Counted from the stretch's first letter, positions 40,290-49,530 are shown. The stretch: DNA of 64,000 nt from an uncultured Collinsella sp. (GCA_900541855.1 UQLD01000001.1:87258-151257); one strand, 5' to 3'. Notes: generated from the letters alone by a model not told the origin. Numbers and translations are program-made.

Positions 40290-41204
40290 CTACTCCTCCC
40301 CCATGAGCTCGCCGGCATTGCGGCGCAGCCACTCAAAGCACAGCGCGGTGGTCGCCTGGGCAACGTTGAGACTCTCGGTCATGCCACGCTGGGGAAGCTT
40401 GGTCAAGAAGTCGCATTTCTCGAGCACCAGACGCGAGATGCCGTCGCCCTCGGAACCCATGACGAGCGCCACGCGGCCCTCGAAGGGAGCATCCCAGCAG
40501 CTGCCCTCGGCGTGCTCGGAAGCACCGCCCACCCAAAAGCCAGCGGCCTTGAGGTCATCGAGTGCACGGGCGATATTGGGCACCTGCGCGATGGGCAGAT
40601 GCATGACGGCGCCGGCAGAAGTCTTGTAGCTGCCGACGGTTACACCGGCGGCGCGCTTGTTGGCAATGATGACGCCCGCCGCGCCCACGACCTCGGCGGA
40701 GCGCACGATGGCGCCAAAGTTGCCGTCGTCGGTCACATGGTCGAGCACGACGACGAGCGCCGGACCGTCGCCCGCACGGTCGAGGATATCGGCAACATCG
40801 GCATAGGGGAAGTTGCCAACCTCGAGCGCAATGCCCTGGTGAGCGCCATGGCTCGACAGCGCGTCGAGCTGCGCGCGCGGCACATACTTAATGCGGACAC
40901 CTGCGGCGTTGAGGTCGTCGACCAGGTGCGACAAGGCGGCATCGCGCTCCCCGCCCTCAGCGATGAGCGCGCACTTGACGGGAAAGCCGGTACGCAGCGC
41001 CTCGGCGGCAGCACGGCGACCTTCGATAAACTCGCCCTTGGGAACCTGGACGTTATCGCGGCTACGCTCGCGCTGCGGGCGAGCAGCCTGTGAGCGCTCG
41101 CGCTGGCCCTTGGGAGCGGCAGCGCGGTCGTTGCGGCGAATCGGACGCGAGCCAGAAGCAGCCTGCTTGCCTCCACGCGGTGCACGCTTGCGATTGTCGG
41201 CCAT
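40290..41204 (-). CDS. rlmB: 23S rRNA 2'-O-methyltransferase, TrmH/RlmB family
   Basis: SPOUT-fold enzyme that methylates a ribose in 23S rRNA. 304 aa. A basic disordered N-terminus (Arg/Lys/Gln-rich, about 60 residues) is longer than usual. It precedes the L30e-like substrate-binding domain (GRRAAAEALRTG) and the catalytic domain with DHVTDDGNFGAIVRSAEVVGA, VMGSEGDGISRLV and LPQRGMTESLNVAQATT, the knot motifs. ATG 41204 with GGAGG about 8 nt upstream. Follows cysS, with a long hairpin between them. Confidence 0.93.
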   Translation of the reverse strand: MADNRKRAPRGGKQAASGSRPIRRNDRAAAPKGQRERSQAARPQRERSRDNVQVPKGEFIEGRRAAAEALRTGFPVKCALIAEGGERDAALSHLVDDLNAAGVRIKYVPRAQLDALSSHGAHQGIALEVGNFPYADVADILDRAGDGPALVVVLDHVTDDGNFGAIVRSAEVVGAAGVIIANKRAAGVTVGSYKTSAGAVMHLPIAQVPNIARALDDLKAAGFWVGGASEHAEGSCWDAPFEGRVALVMGSEGDGISRLVLEKCDFLTKLPQRGMTESLNVAQATTALCFEWLRRNAGELMGEE

Positions 41205-41246
41205 AAAGCGACCTCCTAAATACAACTATCAAACGAAACAAATAGA

Positions 41247-41349
41247 CCGACCGCCCGAGGTGCGGCAGATTGCCTTGAAAGAGGAGGGCATAGACCTTGA
41301 GGTCATGCCCGACGATTGAAAGGCAAGGTGCCGTGGCTCGGGCGGTCGG
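41247..41349. repeat. long nested hairpin, family B copy 1
   Basis: Outer arms CCGACCGCCCGAG (41247-41259) and complement (41337-41349) are perfect. An inner core at about 41285-41310 has GGGCATAGACC, loop TTGA, GGTCATGCCC, with a bulged A. Intervening stems (TTGCCTT/AAGGCAA) are separated by internal loops with TGAAAGAGG and TTGAA. The core recurs at 60641-60740 with different outer arms. It lies downstream of cysS and before rlmB. Confidence 0.85.
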
Positions 41350-41371
41350 GTGCTTGGGAAACCCGCGGGGA

Positions 41372-42838
41372 TTAGAGAGATTTGATACGGGTGCCGGCGG
41401 CGGTATCCTCAATGGTGAGGCCCAGGTCCTTGAGCTGGTCGCGGATGGCGTCAGCCAGATCCCAGTTCTTGGCGGCACGGGCCTCGGCGCGGGCCTCGAG
41501 AATCTTGGCAGCGGCCTCGTCCACGTCGTCGCCCGTGTAGGCGACCAGACCGGCGGCAACGCCCAGCAGACCCAGCGGCAGCTCGACCTTGGGCTCGGGA
41601 AGCTCGACGCCAAACGTATCGAGCAGCTCGGCCAGCGTGTCGGCGGCGGCAAGCGCGGCGGTCTTGTCGGCAGCGTCGCCCGCCTGCTCCAGGTACTGGT
41701 TGCACTCGGTCACAAAGCCAAAGACGGCACCCATGGCACCAGCGGTGTTAAAGTCGTCGTCCATGCACTCCTTAAAGGTGGCACGGGTCTCGGCGGCCTT
41801 GGCGGCAAACGCCTCGGCGGCAGCCGCATCGGCATCGGCCGTCGCATGGTTCGCGGCCCAGCGCAGGTTCTCGACCGTACCGGCGATACGCGTGAGCGAG
41901 TTCTCGGCACCCTCCAGGCGCTCCCAAGAAAAGTCGAGCGGCGAGCGATAGCTCGTCTGCAGCATCAGCAGGCGCAGGGCGGCAGCGGAGTGCTGCTCGA
42001 GAACCTCGGCCAGCGTAAAGAAGTTGCCGAGCGACTTGGACATCTTCTCGCCATCTACCAGCAGCATGCCCGTGTGCATCCAAGTGTTGGAGAAGCCCTG
42101 GTGCCAGGCGCAGGTGGCCTGGGCGCACTCGTTCTCGTGATGCGGGAAGGCAAGGTCGGAGCCGCCGCCGTGGATGTCGATCGGAGTGCCCAGGTAGCGA
42201 TGCACCATGGCGGCGCACTCGGTGTGCCAACCGGGACGGCCCTCGCCCCAGGGGCTCGGCCAGCTGGGCTCGCCGGGCTTAGCGGCCTTCCACAGGGCAA
42301 AGTCGAGTGGGTCGTTCTTGTCCTCGTTCTCCTCGATGCGCGCGCCAACCATAAGGTCGTCGATGTTGCGGCCCGAGACCTGACCATAGTTGGGATCGCT
42401 GCGCACGGCAAAGTACACATCGCCGTTATCGGCTGCGTAAGCGTGGCCCTGCTCGATAAGCGTCTTGATCATGGCGATCATGGGGCCGATCTCCTTGGTG
42501 GCGCGGGGGCGCACATCGGGATCGAGTACGTTGGCGGCGCGCATGACGCCGATGAACTTATCGGAGAACTCCGTCGCGACCTCGGCAGCCGTACGGCCCT
42601 GCTCGTTGGCGCGCTTGATGATCTTGTCATCGACATCGGTGAGGTTCTGGGCGAACGTGACCTCGTAGCCGCTCGCGATGAGCCAGCGACGAATCACATC
42701 GAAGCTGATGAACGTGCGGGCATTGCCGATGTGGATGTTGTCGTAGACCGTGGGGCCGCACACGTACATGCGGACCTTGCCGAACTCGATCGGCTGGAAC
42801 TCTTCCTTTTTATGGGTAGCGCTGTTGTAGATACGCAT
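41372..42838 (-). CDS. cysS: cysteine-tRNA ligase
   Basis: Class I synthetase charging tRNA-Cys, 488 aa. The HIGH-type motif appears as PTVYDNIHIGNAR near residue 29, zinc ligands include the Cys in MYVCGPT and the WHTEC and HHENE segments, and GEKMSKSLGN is the KMSKS loop. The C-terminal DALR-like domain is Ala/Glu-rich. ATG at 42838, 3 bp after ispF, so part of the disA-ispD-ispF-cysS operon. Confidence 0.97.
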   Translation of the reverse strand: MRIYNSATHKKEEFQPIEFGKVRMYVCGPTVYDNIHIGNARTFISFDVIRRWLIASGYEVTFAQNLTDVDDKIIKRANEQGRTAAEVATEFSDKFIGVMRAANVLDPDVRPRATKEIGPMIAMIKTLIEQGHAYAADNGDVYFAVRSDPNYGQVSGRNIDDLMVGARIEENEDKNDPLDFALWKAAKPGEPSWPSPWGEGRPGWHTECAAMVHRYLGTPIDIHGGGSDLAFPHHENECAQATCAWHQGFSNTWMHTGMLLVDGEKMSKSLGNFFTLAEVLEQHSAAALRLLMLQTSYRSPLDFSWERLEGAENSLTRIAGTVENLRWAANHATADADAAAAEAFAAKAAETRATFKECMDDDFNTAGAMGAVFGFVTECNQYLEQAGDAADKTAALAAADTLAELLDTFGVELPEPKVELPLGLLGVAAGLVAYTGDDVDEAAAKILEARAEARAAKNWDLADAIRDQLKDLGLTIEDTAAGTRIKSL

Positions 42839-42841
42839 TCG

Positions 42842-43336
42842 TTACTCCTTAACGGTTTTCTGTAGCAGGCAGACGGCCCAGGCGCCGATTCCCTCGCCCT
42901 GGCCTTCCCAACCGAGCTTTTCGGTCGTAGTGGCGGCGACGCCCACGTTTTCGACGTCAACGCCCAGGGCATGGGCAAGGTTGGCGCGCATGGCATCGCG
43001 GTGCGGGGTGATCTTGGGTTGCTGACAGGCAATGGTGCAGTCGGCATCGACAAACTCAAAGCCCAGCTCACGCGCATAGTCCATCACGCGAGCAAGCAGC
43101 ACCATCGAATCGGCACCCTCGTAGGCGGGATCGGTGTCGGGAAATAGCTTGCCGATGTCTCCCCCGCGGCAGGCGCCCAGAATGGCGTCGGCTAAGGCGT
43201 GCGCGAGCACATCGGCATCCGAGTGACCCAGCAGGCCGCGCTCGTAGGGAATGTCGACCCCGCCGATGATACATCGACGCCCCTCCACCAAACGGTGGAC
43301 GTCGTAGCCGTGGCCAATGCGCAGGTTACTGAACAT
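42842..43336 (-). CDS. ispF: 2-C-methyl-D-erythritol 2,4-cyclodiphosphate synthase
   Basis: Fifth step of the MEP isoprenoid pathway. 164 aa, usual size. RIGHGYDVHRL with the zinc-binding Asp-x-His, GLLGHSDADVLAHALADAILGA, and the C-terminal TTTEKLGWEGQGEGIGA are diagnostic. It overlaps the end of ispD by 11 bp, so the two are translationally coupled. They stay separate enzymes here, unlike the IspDF fusions of some bacteria. Confidence 0.96.
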   Translation of the reverse strand: MFSNLRIGHGYDVHRLVEGRRCIIGGVDIPYERGLLGHSDADVLAHALADAILGACRGGDIGKLFPDTDPAYEGADSMVLLARVMDYARELGFEFVDADCTIACQQPKITPHRDAMRANLAHALGVDVENVGVAATTTEKLGWEGQGEGIGAWAVCLLQKTVKE

Positions 43337-44054
43337 GGGGAAGGTCCTCTCCCTCGGCCATGCGACCGAGCAGAATCGCGGTTACGGGACGCAGGTCCTC
43401 GGGCACCGTCACCTTAAGGTTATCGCGCGGGCTCTGGACGCAGCGGACGCGCCCACCCATGCGCTCGACCAGCGACGAATCATCGGTACCGATAAAGCCC
43501 TCGGCAATCGCCGCGGCATGGGCGCGCTTCATAGCATCGACGCTAAAGATCTGCGGCGTCTGCGCGGCCCAATAGAGCTCACGCGGCGGCGTCTCGACGA
43601 TATTATCGCCGTCAACGATCTTGAGCGTGTCAATCGCGGGCTGGCCGCACACGACACCGTCGAGAGCACGGTCGCTCACGAGCACGTCGATAGCGTGGTC
43701 GATGGCCTCGGTCGTAATGAGCGGACGAGCGCCATCGTGAATGGCGACGTATTCAAAGCCCGCCGGAACCGCATGCACGCCGGCACGGGTGGAATCCTGA
43801 CGGGTATCGCCGGCATCGGCAAAGCTGATGGGCGTGTCATAGTCAAACGGGTCGATGGCCAGGCGGCGCATCTCGGCACGACGCTCGGCAGGGCAAACCA
43901 CCACGATGTGGCCGACCTTGTCGCTACGATCGAACGCGCGGATGGACCAGCTCATAAGCGGACGGCCCGCTACATTGACGAGCTGCTTGCCACCGGGATT
44001 ACCAAAGCGCTGGCCGCTGCCACCGGCAACGACCACGGCGCATACGGGCGCCAT
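43326..44054 (-). CDS. ispD: 2-C-methyl-D-erythritol 4-phosphate cytidylyltransferase
   Basis: Third step of the MEP pathway: transfers CMP from CTP. 242 aa. The nucleotide-binding AVVVAGGSGQRFGNPGGKQLV is at the N-terminus, then PLMSWSIRAF, VAIHDGARPL and TPQIF motifs. The loop is GNPGGKQ rather than the commoner M-x-x-x-x-KQ but keeps the key Gly, Arg and Lys. Its ATG shares one base with the disA stop (TAATG). Confidence 0.95.
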   Translation of the reverse strand: MAPVCAVVVAGGSGQRFGNPGGKQLVNVAGRPLMSWSIRAFDRSDKVGHIVVVCPAERRAEMRRLAIDPFDYDTPISFADAGDTRQDSTRAGVHAVPAGFEYVAIHDGARPLITTEAIDHAIDVLVSDRALDGVVCGQPAIDTLKIVDGDNIVETPPRELYWAAQTPQIFSVDAMKRAHAAAIAEGFIGTDDSSLVERMGGRVRCVQSPRDNLKVTVPEDLRPVTAILLGRMAEGEDLPHVQ

Positions 44055-45121
44055 TATGCGTTCCCCTGTTTGGTGCCCTTCATGCGGTACAGGGAGTCCG
44101 CAAGAATGGCAGGGTTGTTAACGCCAAAGTCGCCCAGGCGCTCCGGATCCTCGCTGATGTCGTCCATGAGCTCCTGCAGCGAGCCGTACTCGTCGACGAT
44201 CTTCTCGGCCACGCCGTCGCGCACGACGGACACGCGCGAAAGCGTGCGCAGGCCCAGCGGTGTCATGACGGAGTCCTCGTCCAGGTCGTCATAGCCCAGA
44301 ACTGCCGCCACGTGCTGCGGGTCGGACAGGTCCTTAGGCGTCATGCGGCTCAGCTCGGCGCGGATCTTCTCGGCGTTTGCCTCGGAGGAATCGCTTGCGT
44401 AGTCGCGGATCATCAAGTCGTATTCGGTATCCATGCTGGAGCCCGCGAGCTGCTCGAGCTGCATCTGCACGAGCTTGCCCTGGTTACCCAGCTTGACGAT
44501 GCAATCCTTAAGCTCGGTCTTTGCCTGTTGCATGATCTCGAAGCTCGAGAAAATACCGGTGATGTCGGCGAGCGTAACGTAGTCGTCGAGCTCGAGGGCC
44601 GTCAGGCGCAGCAAGGAGCGATCGAGCGACTGACGGGTGGTCTGAAGCGTGGCGACGAGCTGGTTGACCGAGCTCATGATGGTGGTGACGGGCTGGATCT
44701 CGTAGCTCTTGCCGTGAACGTACACGTTAACGACGGCACGGCGAGCCGAAACCGAGATCACGATGGCATCGGTGAGCACCGACATGCGAGCGGCAGTACG
44801 GTGACGCATGCCCGTCTCACTCGTGGCGAGCGAGGGATCGGGATTGAGGTGGAAGTTGGCGCGCAGGATCTGGGTGAGGTCGCCATCGATGACGATGGCG
44901 CCGTCCATCTTGGAAAGCTCGAACAGGCGGTTCGAGGTAAACGAAATGTTGAGCGGGAAGCCGTCGTTACCGGCAGCGAGCACGTTTTCGGTGTCGCCGA
45001 CGCAGATAAGGGCGCCCAGGTGACCGGCGATGATCATGTCGAGGGCGGTGCGGATCGGCTGACCAGGTGCCGTCAGGCGGATGGCCTGTTCCATACGCTT
45101 TTGCAGCTCGTTCTTATCCAA
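44054..45121 (-). CDS. disA: diadenylate cyclase DisA
   Basis: Makes c-di-AMP and scans DNA for damage. 355 aa, normal. The DAC domain occupies about residues 1-145 with MDGAIVIDGD (DGA motif) and GMRHRTAARM (RHR motif). A helical spine is followed by a C-terminal helix-hairpin-helix DNA-binding part (LRTLSRVSVVRDGVAEKIVDEYGSLQELM). First gene of the row disA-ispD-ispF-cysS; linkage to ispD is frequent in Gram-positive genomes. No clear promoter found in the 150 bp upstream. Confidence 0.97.
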   Translation of the reverse strand: MDKNELQKRMEQAIRLTAPGQPIRTALDMIIAGHLGALICVGDTENVLAAGNDGFPLNISFTSNRLFELSKMDGAIVIDGDLTQILRANFHLNPDPSLATSETGMRHRTAARMSVLTDAIVISVSARRAVVNVYVHGKSYEIQPVTTIMSSVNQLVATLQTTRQSLDRSLLRLTALELDDYVTLADITGIFSSFEIMQQAKTELKDCIVKLGNQGKLVQMQLEQLAGSSMDTEYDLMIRDYASDSSEANAEKIRAELSRMTPKDLSDPQHVAAVLGYDDLDEDSVMTPLGLRTLSRVSVVRDGVAEKIVDEYGSLQELMDDISEDPERLGDFGVNNPAILADSLYRMKGTKQGNA

Positions 45122-45280
45122 GGCATCGCTCCCATCGTGTACGCTCCATAAACGCTAAATAGTTTCTCACGGTTTGTCCCTGCGGCGCTTGCGAAATCCG
45201 ATGCTTACAGAATGAGCGAACACAGCTGAGAGCCCAACCCAAATCAGCTGTTCATGTGGTAGCATCGGGATTCGCATAAA

Positions 45281-45414
45281 TGAGGGAGTAGTCGCGTGAT
45301 CGGGTTCGCCTCCGGTGGCGCGGCAAGTCAACACACTGGCCGATGCGGCCTGGCTTGCCTTAATGAACGAGACTCGTGGCTGTGCGCGCAACGCGTACGC
45401 CACGGGTCTTTTTT
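45281..45414 (+). ncRNA. yybP-ykoY manganese riboswitch
   Basis: Upstream of mntP the sequence has GAGGGAGTAG, a long GC-rich arm, AAGTCAACACAC, and GAACGAGACTCGTGG, in the order of the yybP-ykoY consensus (GGGAGUAG ... CAACAC ... GAGACU). AGACTCGTGGC pairs with GCCACGGGTCT and is followed by TTTTTT (45369-45414), a terminator that overlaps the aptamer. This class senses Mn2+ and switches on manganese exporters, matching the gene downstream. Confidence 0.88.
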
Positions 45415-45467
45415 GTTACTCCCCCAAGAGGTACACGCGGGCCCGCCCGCAGAGAGGGAGCCAGACT

Positions 45468-46046
45468 ATGGGACTCGCAGAGCTTGTGTTGCTCGCTATC
45501 GGCCTTTCTATGGACGCTTTTGCCGTATCCATCTGCAAGGGCCTTGGCATGAAGAAGATCAACCTTAAGGCCGCCGTAGTGCTCGGCCTGTTCTTTGGCG
45601 GCTTTCAGGCCGGCATGCCCGTAATCGGATGGGCGCTCGGCAGTCAATTCATGGGCATCATCGGACCCATCGACCACTGGATCGCCTTTATCCTTTTGGC
45701 CTTCATCGGCGGCAAAATGCTGTGGGAGGCCTTTACCGAGGACGAGGATGAAGGCGACGGCAAGGATGCCGAAAAGATTGACCTGGGCGAGTACCTGATC
45801 CTCGCCATCGCCACCTCAATCGACGCCCTGGCCGTGGGCATCTCATTTGCGGCGCTCTCGGTTGACATCGTTCCCGCTGTATCGCTTATCGGCATCACAA
45901 CGTTTATCTTCTCCGTCGCCGGCGTAGCGATCGGCCACACCTTTGGCGCGCGCTACGAAAAACCCGCCACCATCGTGGGCGGCGTCGTGCTCACCCTCAT
46001 CGGGCTTAAGATCTTGCTTGAGCACCTCGGGATCCTCGCGATATAA
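45468..46046 (+). CDS. mntP: manganese efflux pump MntP
   Basis: Exports Mn2+ across the inner membrane. 192 aa with six hydrophobic helices. Two family motifs recur in pseudo-symmetry: LSMDAFAVSICKGLG (about 13-27) and TSIDALAVGISFAAL in the second half, whose Asp residues are required in this family. An acidic loop (TEDEDEGDGKDAEK) separates the halves. ATG 45468 has AGAGGGAG upstream; a longer reading would translate the riboswitch. Controlled by the Mn2+ riboswitch in front. Confidence 0.95.
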   Translation: MGLAELVLLAIGLSMDAFAVSICKGLGMKKINLKAAVVLGLFFGGFQAGMPVIGWALGSQFMGIIGPIDHWIAFILLAFIGGKMLWEAFTEDEDEGDGKDAEKIDLGEYLILAIATSIDALAVGISFAALSVDIVPAVSLIGITTFIFSVAGVAIGHTFGARYEKPATIVGGVVLTLIGLKILLEHLGILAI

Positions 46047-46086
46047 AAAACGCCTCTCATAAGCCAACGTCAATGTAGGAGTCTCA

Positions 46087-46156
46087 TGCAGAGTTTTGCA
46101 TAATGCCTATTCGTGCAGACTTTTGCATGTCATACTGATATGCAAAAGTCTGCACG
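46087..46156. promoter_or_regulatory. operator of the HipBA pair
   Basis: Perfect 17-bp arms 46112-46128 (CGTGCAGACTTTTGCAT) and 46140-46156, 11-bp spacer, ending 13 bp before the hipB GTG. A third half-site with one mismatch (TGCAGAGTTTTGCAT) is at 46087-46101. HipB-type autorepression is the likely role. Confidence 0.85.
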
Positions 46157-46169
46157 TTAGGAGATCGCC

Positions 46170-46637
46170 GTGGATACCCTTCCCATCACCACACCGCGCC
46201 AAGCTGGCATCTACGTGCGCCAGGCACGCGAGACTCAGGGTCTCACCCGTGCCGCCCTCGCCAAAAAGGCCGGTGTTTCGGAGCGTCTGCTCGCATCGCT
46301 CGAGCTAGGAGACGCCATCGGCATTCGACTCGACAAGTTGCTGGTGATTTTCGACGCTCTTGGACTGGCGCTCGCAACACAAGGAGATATAAGCAAAACG
46401 AAAAATGAGCACCCAGTCGACGCCCCGCATGCTGATCAACCTTGCAGCACCTCCAGACGCCATCACGCCCAACGTCTTCATCATCGCAACCGTCGCAGCA
46501 CAACCATTCCAGCTCTTGCAGATACCCCCCTTACGTCCGAGCTCTACGACAGGGCCTTCGCCGATTTCGCCATGTCCAATCTCGGAGTCTCGATTGCCGC
46601 AAACGCATCTAACCAAACCAAGCCCGAAGGGAAATAG
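46170..46637 (+). CDS. hipB: HipB-like antitoxin/repressor
   Basis: 155 aa. Residues 10-70 are an XRE/Cro-type helix-turn-helix (GIYVRQARETQGLTRAALAKKAGVSERLLASLELGD) of the HipB kind, which binds the operator and restrains HipA. The C-terminal 80 residues are low in recognisable motifs and make it about 60 residues longer than ordinary HipB. Start is GTG at 46170 with TTAGGAGA upstream. Three bp separate it from hipA, and a palindromic operator lies just upstream. Confidence 0.85.
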   Translation: MDTLPITTPRQAGIYVRQARETQGLTRAALAKKAGVSERLLASLELGDAIGIRLDKLLVIFDALGLALATQGDISKTKNEHPVDAPHADQPCSTSRRHHAQRLHHRNRRSTTIPALADTPLTSELYDRAFADFAMSNLGVSIAANASNQTKPEGK

Positions 46638-46640
46638 CCA

Positions 46641-47945
46641 ATGGCCAGAACATCACTTCGGACCATTATTTGCGGCGTACCTGCGGGAACGCTCACGCAA
46701 GATGAGAACGGTCTTATCAGCTTTACCTACGATCATGACTATGACGGGCCAGCCCTATCGACCAACATACCCGTATCAAATCGCACATACGGCCAACAGG
46801 TCATGAATCCGTACTTGTTTGGCCTTCTACCCGACAGCGAGGACCAACGAAAAGCGATTGCCGCCGAATTCAACGTTAGGCCCAACAATCCCGTTGCGTT
46901 GCTCAGCCATATCGGACTCGACTGTCCGGGCGGAGTGCAGTTTTGTGCCGAAGAAGATGCCGACGCCGTCCTGCATCGCGCTGGCGACTACCGCCCTATA
47001 GACGACCACGAAATTGCTCTCCGTCTCAAGTCGATCAGAGATGACCGCGATGCATCGTGGATGGGTCTAGATGAAAGTTGGTCACTTGGAGGCAACCAGG
47101 GCAAGTTCGCGCTCGCGTTCATAAACGGCCGCTGGTGCGAATGCATGGGCTCATCGCCCACGACGCATATTTTCAAAAATGGCGTTATCGGATTTAAACT
47201 TGAGGCTCTTAATGAGTTTGTCTGCATGAAAAGCGCCCAGCGCGCGGGTATCGCAACGGCGAACGTTGAGTATCGCTTATTTGAGGACGAACCCGCCCTC
47301 ATTGTTGAGCGCTATGACCGCGTGAAAGTCAAAGGCGGAACAATCATGCGTCTACATCAAGAAGACCTCTGTCAGGCCCTTGGAGTGATGCCCGCACAAA
47401 AGTACACGGCAGACGGCGGCCCGACCGCACGCGATATTCAGGAACTCCTCGTCAATACGAGCCACCATCAACTTAACCTGTATCTGTTTACGCAGATACT
47501 TTTCTTTAACGCCATCATCGGCGCACCGGATGCGCATGCGAAAAACTATTCCCTGCTCCTTGGAAACGACGGCGCAGCCATGATGGCTCGTATGTACGAT
47601 GTCGCATCGGGCTTGGCGTATGAGCGCATGCGCCGCCGGGCTCGCCTTGCCATGAGCGTTGGCGGCGAAAATCGTGTGGGGTGCATCGGTCCAGGCGCTA
47701 TCCGCCGATACCACGGTATGGGCGACCCCACGCTGGAGGCGACGCTCACCGATGCCGGGCTATCCGAGAAGTTTTGCTTTGCGACCATGATGGACCTCGC
47801 CTACGAGGTACCCATTTGCATGGAAGAGGTCATGGACGAATACGCCGACCTGCCCGGCATGGCGGACCTGCGCGAGCATATGCTCGGCCCCGTCCGCGAA
47901 AACTGCCAGCGCGCCCTCGACCTCATCAGGGCAGAAATGGACTAG
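46641..47945 (+). CDS. hipA: HipA-type serine/threonine kinase toxin
   Basis: 434 aa. In E. coli HipA phosphorylates GltX and induces persistence; the target here is unknown. It has the N-terminal subdomain (residues 1-110), the P-loop-like ESWSLGGNQGKFAL with a Ser that family members autophosphorylate, LIVERYDR, HQEDLCQALG, the catalytic GAPDAHAKNYSLL (D297, H299, N302) and metal-binding D320 in RMYDVASG. Cotranscribed with hipB. Second HipA-type protein within 8 kb, but of different architecture from that at 38241. Confidence 0.92.
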   Translation: MARTSLRTIICGVPAGTLTQDENGLISFTYDHDYDGPALSTNIPVSNRTYGQQVMNPYLFGLLPDSEDQRKAIAAEFNVRPNNPVALLSHIGLDCPGGVQFCAEEDADAVLHRAGDYRPIDDHEIALRLKSIRDDRDASWMGLDESWSLGGNQGKFALAFINGRWCECMGSSPTTHIFKNGVIGFKLEALNEFVCMKSAQRAGIATANVEYRLFEDEPALIVERYDRVKVKGGTIMRLHQEDLCQALGVMPAQKYTADGGPTARDIQELLVNTSHHQLNLYLFTQILFFNAIIGAPDAHAKNYSLLLGNDGAAMMARMYDVASGLAYERMRRRARLAMSVGGENRVGCIGPGAIRRYHGMGDPTLEATLTDAGLSEKFCFATMMDLAYEVPICMEEVMDEYADLPGMADLREHMLGPVRENCQRALDLIRAEMD

Positions 47946-47976
47946 GTGGCCGTAATTTCGCAATTATCAAACAAAA

Positions 47977-48017
47977 GAGAGGGGGCACCCGTCGCAAAAG
48001 ACCGGGTGCCCCCTCTC
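47977..48017. terminator. bidirectional terminator, hipA and pepD
   Basis: GAGAGGGGGCACCCG / CGGGTGCCCCCTCTC stem between two convergent genes, with A-rich and T-containing flanks. Confidence 0.85.
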
Positions 48018-48072
48018 ATAATGTCATTTGCAATCCGCTAGCACGTGACTCGGACTGCTGCTAGCGCAACCT

Positions 48073-49530
48073 TTACGCAGCGAGGCGCTTGAGGACGTCG
48101 ATGAGCAGCTCGTAGAAGCGCTCGGCAGAAGCGAGCTCCATGCTCTCGTCCGGGGTATGGACATCGGAGAGCGTCGGGCCCACGGCGATGGCGTCCAGGC
48201 CGTGCAGAGCCTCGGCAAACAGGCCGCACTCAAGGCCGGCGTGAATGGACTCGATGCGCAGCTCGGAGCCAAAGAGCTCTCGATAGCTCTCGACAAAGAC
48301 TTCGCGGACCGGCGAATGCTCGGCATAGCTCCAGCCGGGATACTCAAACTCAAACTTGGCGTCGAAGCCCAGGACATCGGCCAGCGTCTGCAGACGGTCC
48401 TTGAACTCGTTCTGCAGCGAGGTGATCGAAGAGCGCGGGGACAGCATAATCTTGACCTCGTCATCGGAGGTGGCGACCACGCCGATGTTGGAGGAAACCT
48501 CGACGGAGCCGTCGGTGGCGACGTTACGGCGAATCACGCCGTTAGGGGCAAGGCGCAGGGCGCGGATGAGGGCAAGCGCGGACTTCTGGTCCATGGCCTC
48601 AACCTCGGCGTCGTCGGCAATCTCGACGGTGCAAGTAAAGCCGGGGTCGAAGACCTCGAGCTCGGCAGTGACGTCGGCGATGATGCCCTTTGCGATCTGG
48701 GCCGCGGCCTCGGCGGCAGCGTGGTCGGCGTAGACCAGAACGGCCTTGCACTCACGGTTGATGGCGTTGTCCTTGGTGCCGCCGTTAAAGCTAACGATGG
48801 CGGGCTCGCCGGCAACCATCAGGCGGTCGATGATGCGGGCCATGATGAGGTTGCCGTTGCCGCGCTCCAGGTTGATATCGCTGCCGGAGTGGCCGCCCAG
48901 CAGGCCGGAGATGTCGAGCGTGAGGGTACTACCGGTCTTATGCTCGCGCGCGATCGGGCAGGTGTAGGTAACGACGACGCCGCCGGCGCAGCTGACGGTG
49001 GCAACGCCCTCTTCCTCGGAGTCAAGGTTAATCATGGTGCGGGCGCTAATCTGGGACTTGTCGAGCGTCTCGGCGCCGACCAGGCCAGTCTCCTCGTCGG
49101 TGGTGAACACGCACTCGAGGGCGGGGTGAACGATCGAATCGTCATTGAGAACAGTGAGCATCAGAGCGACGGCAATGCCGTTGTCGGCGCCCAGGGTGGT
49201 GCCGTTAGCGGTGAGGACGCCGTCCTTGACGACCAAGTCGATACCATCGGTCGTAAAGTCGTGCTCAACGGAGCCCAACTTGTCGCACACCATATCGATG
49301 TGGCCCTGCAGCATCACGGTCGGGGCATTCTCGGCACCGGCAGATGCGGGCTTGCGAATGATGACGTTGTAGACCTCGTCCTGGTACACATCGAGGCCGC
49401 GCTCCTTGGCAAACGCGACCAGGAAATCGCTGATGCCCTTCTCGTTGCCAGACCCACGGGGAATCGCGCTGACCTCCTCAAAGAAATGGAACAGCTGGGC
49501 GGGCTCGTAGCCGGTAATCTTGTAGTCCAT
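48073..49530 (-). CDS. pepD: aminoacyl-histidine dipeptidase (PepD family)
   Basis: Zinc dipeptidase of the M20 family that splits Xaa-His and other dipeptides; cytoplasmic. 485 aa, typical for PepD. Metal and catalytic segments are LQGHIDMVCDK, LGADNGIAVA, VFTTDEETGLVGAETLD and LDSEEEG, and a C-terminal HAGLECGLFAE with the last His/Glu. ATG at 49530 with AAGGAGG 6 nt upstream; 35 extra residues in a longer frame lack homology. Monocistronic. Confidence 0.93.
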   Translation of the reverse strand: MDYKITGYEPAQLFHFFEEVSAIPRGSGNEKGISDFLVAFAKERGLDVYQDEVYNVIIRKPASAGAENAPTVMLQGHIDMVCDKLGSVEHDFTTDGIDLVVKDGVLTANGTTLGADNGIAVALMLTVLNDDSIVHPALECVFTTDEETGLVGAETLDKSQISARTMINLDSEEEGVATVSCAGGVVVTYTCPIAREHKTGSTLTLDISGLLGGHSGSDINLERGNGNLIMARIIDRLMVAGEPAIVSFNGGTKDNAINRECKAVLVYADHAAAEAAAQIAKGIIADVTAELEVFDPGFTCTVEIADDAEVEAMDQKSALALIRALRLAPNGVIRRNVATDGSVEVSSNIGVVATSDDEVKIMLSPRSSITSLQNEFKDRLQTLADVLGFDAKFEFEYPGWSYAEHSPVREVFVESYRELFGSELRIESIHAGLECGLFAEALHGLDAIAVGPTLSDVHTPDESMELASAERFYELLIDVLKRLAA

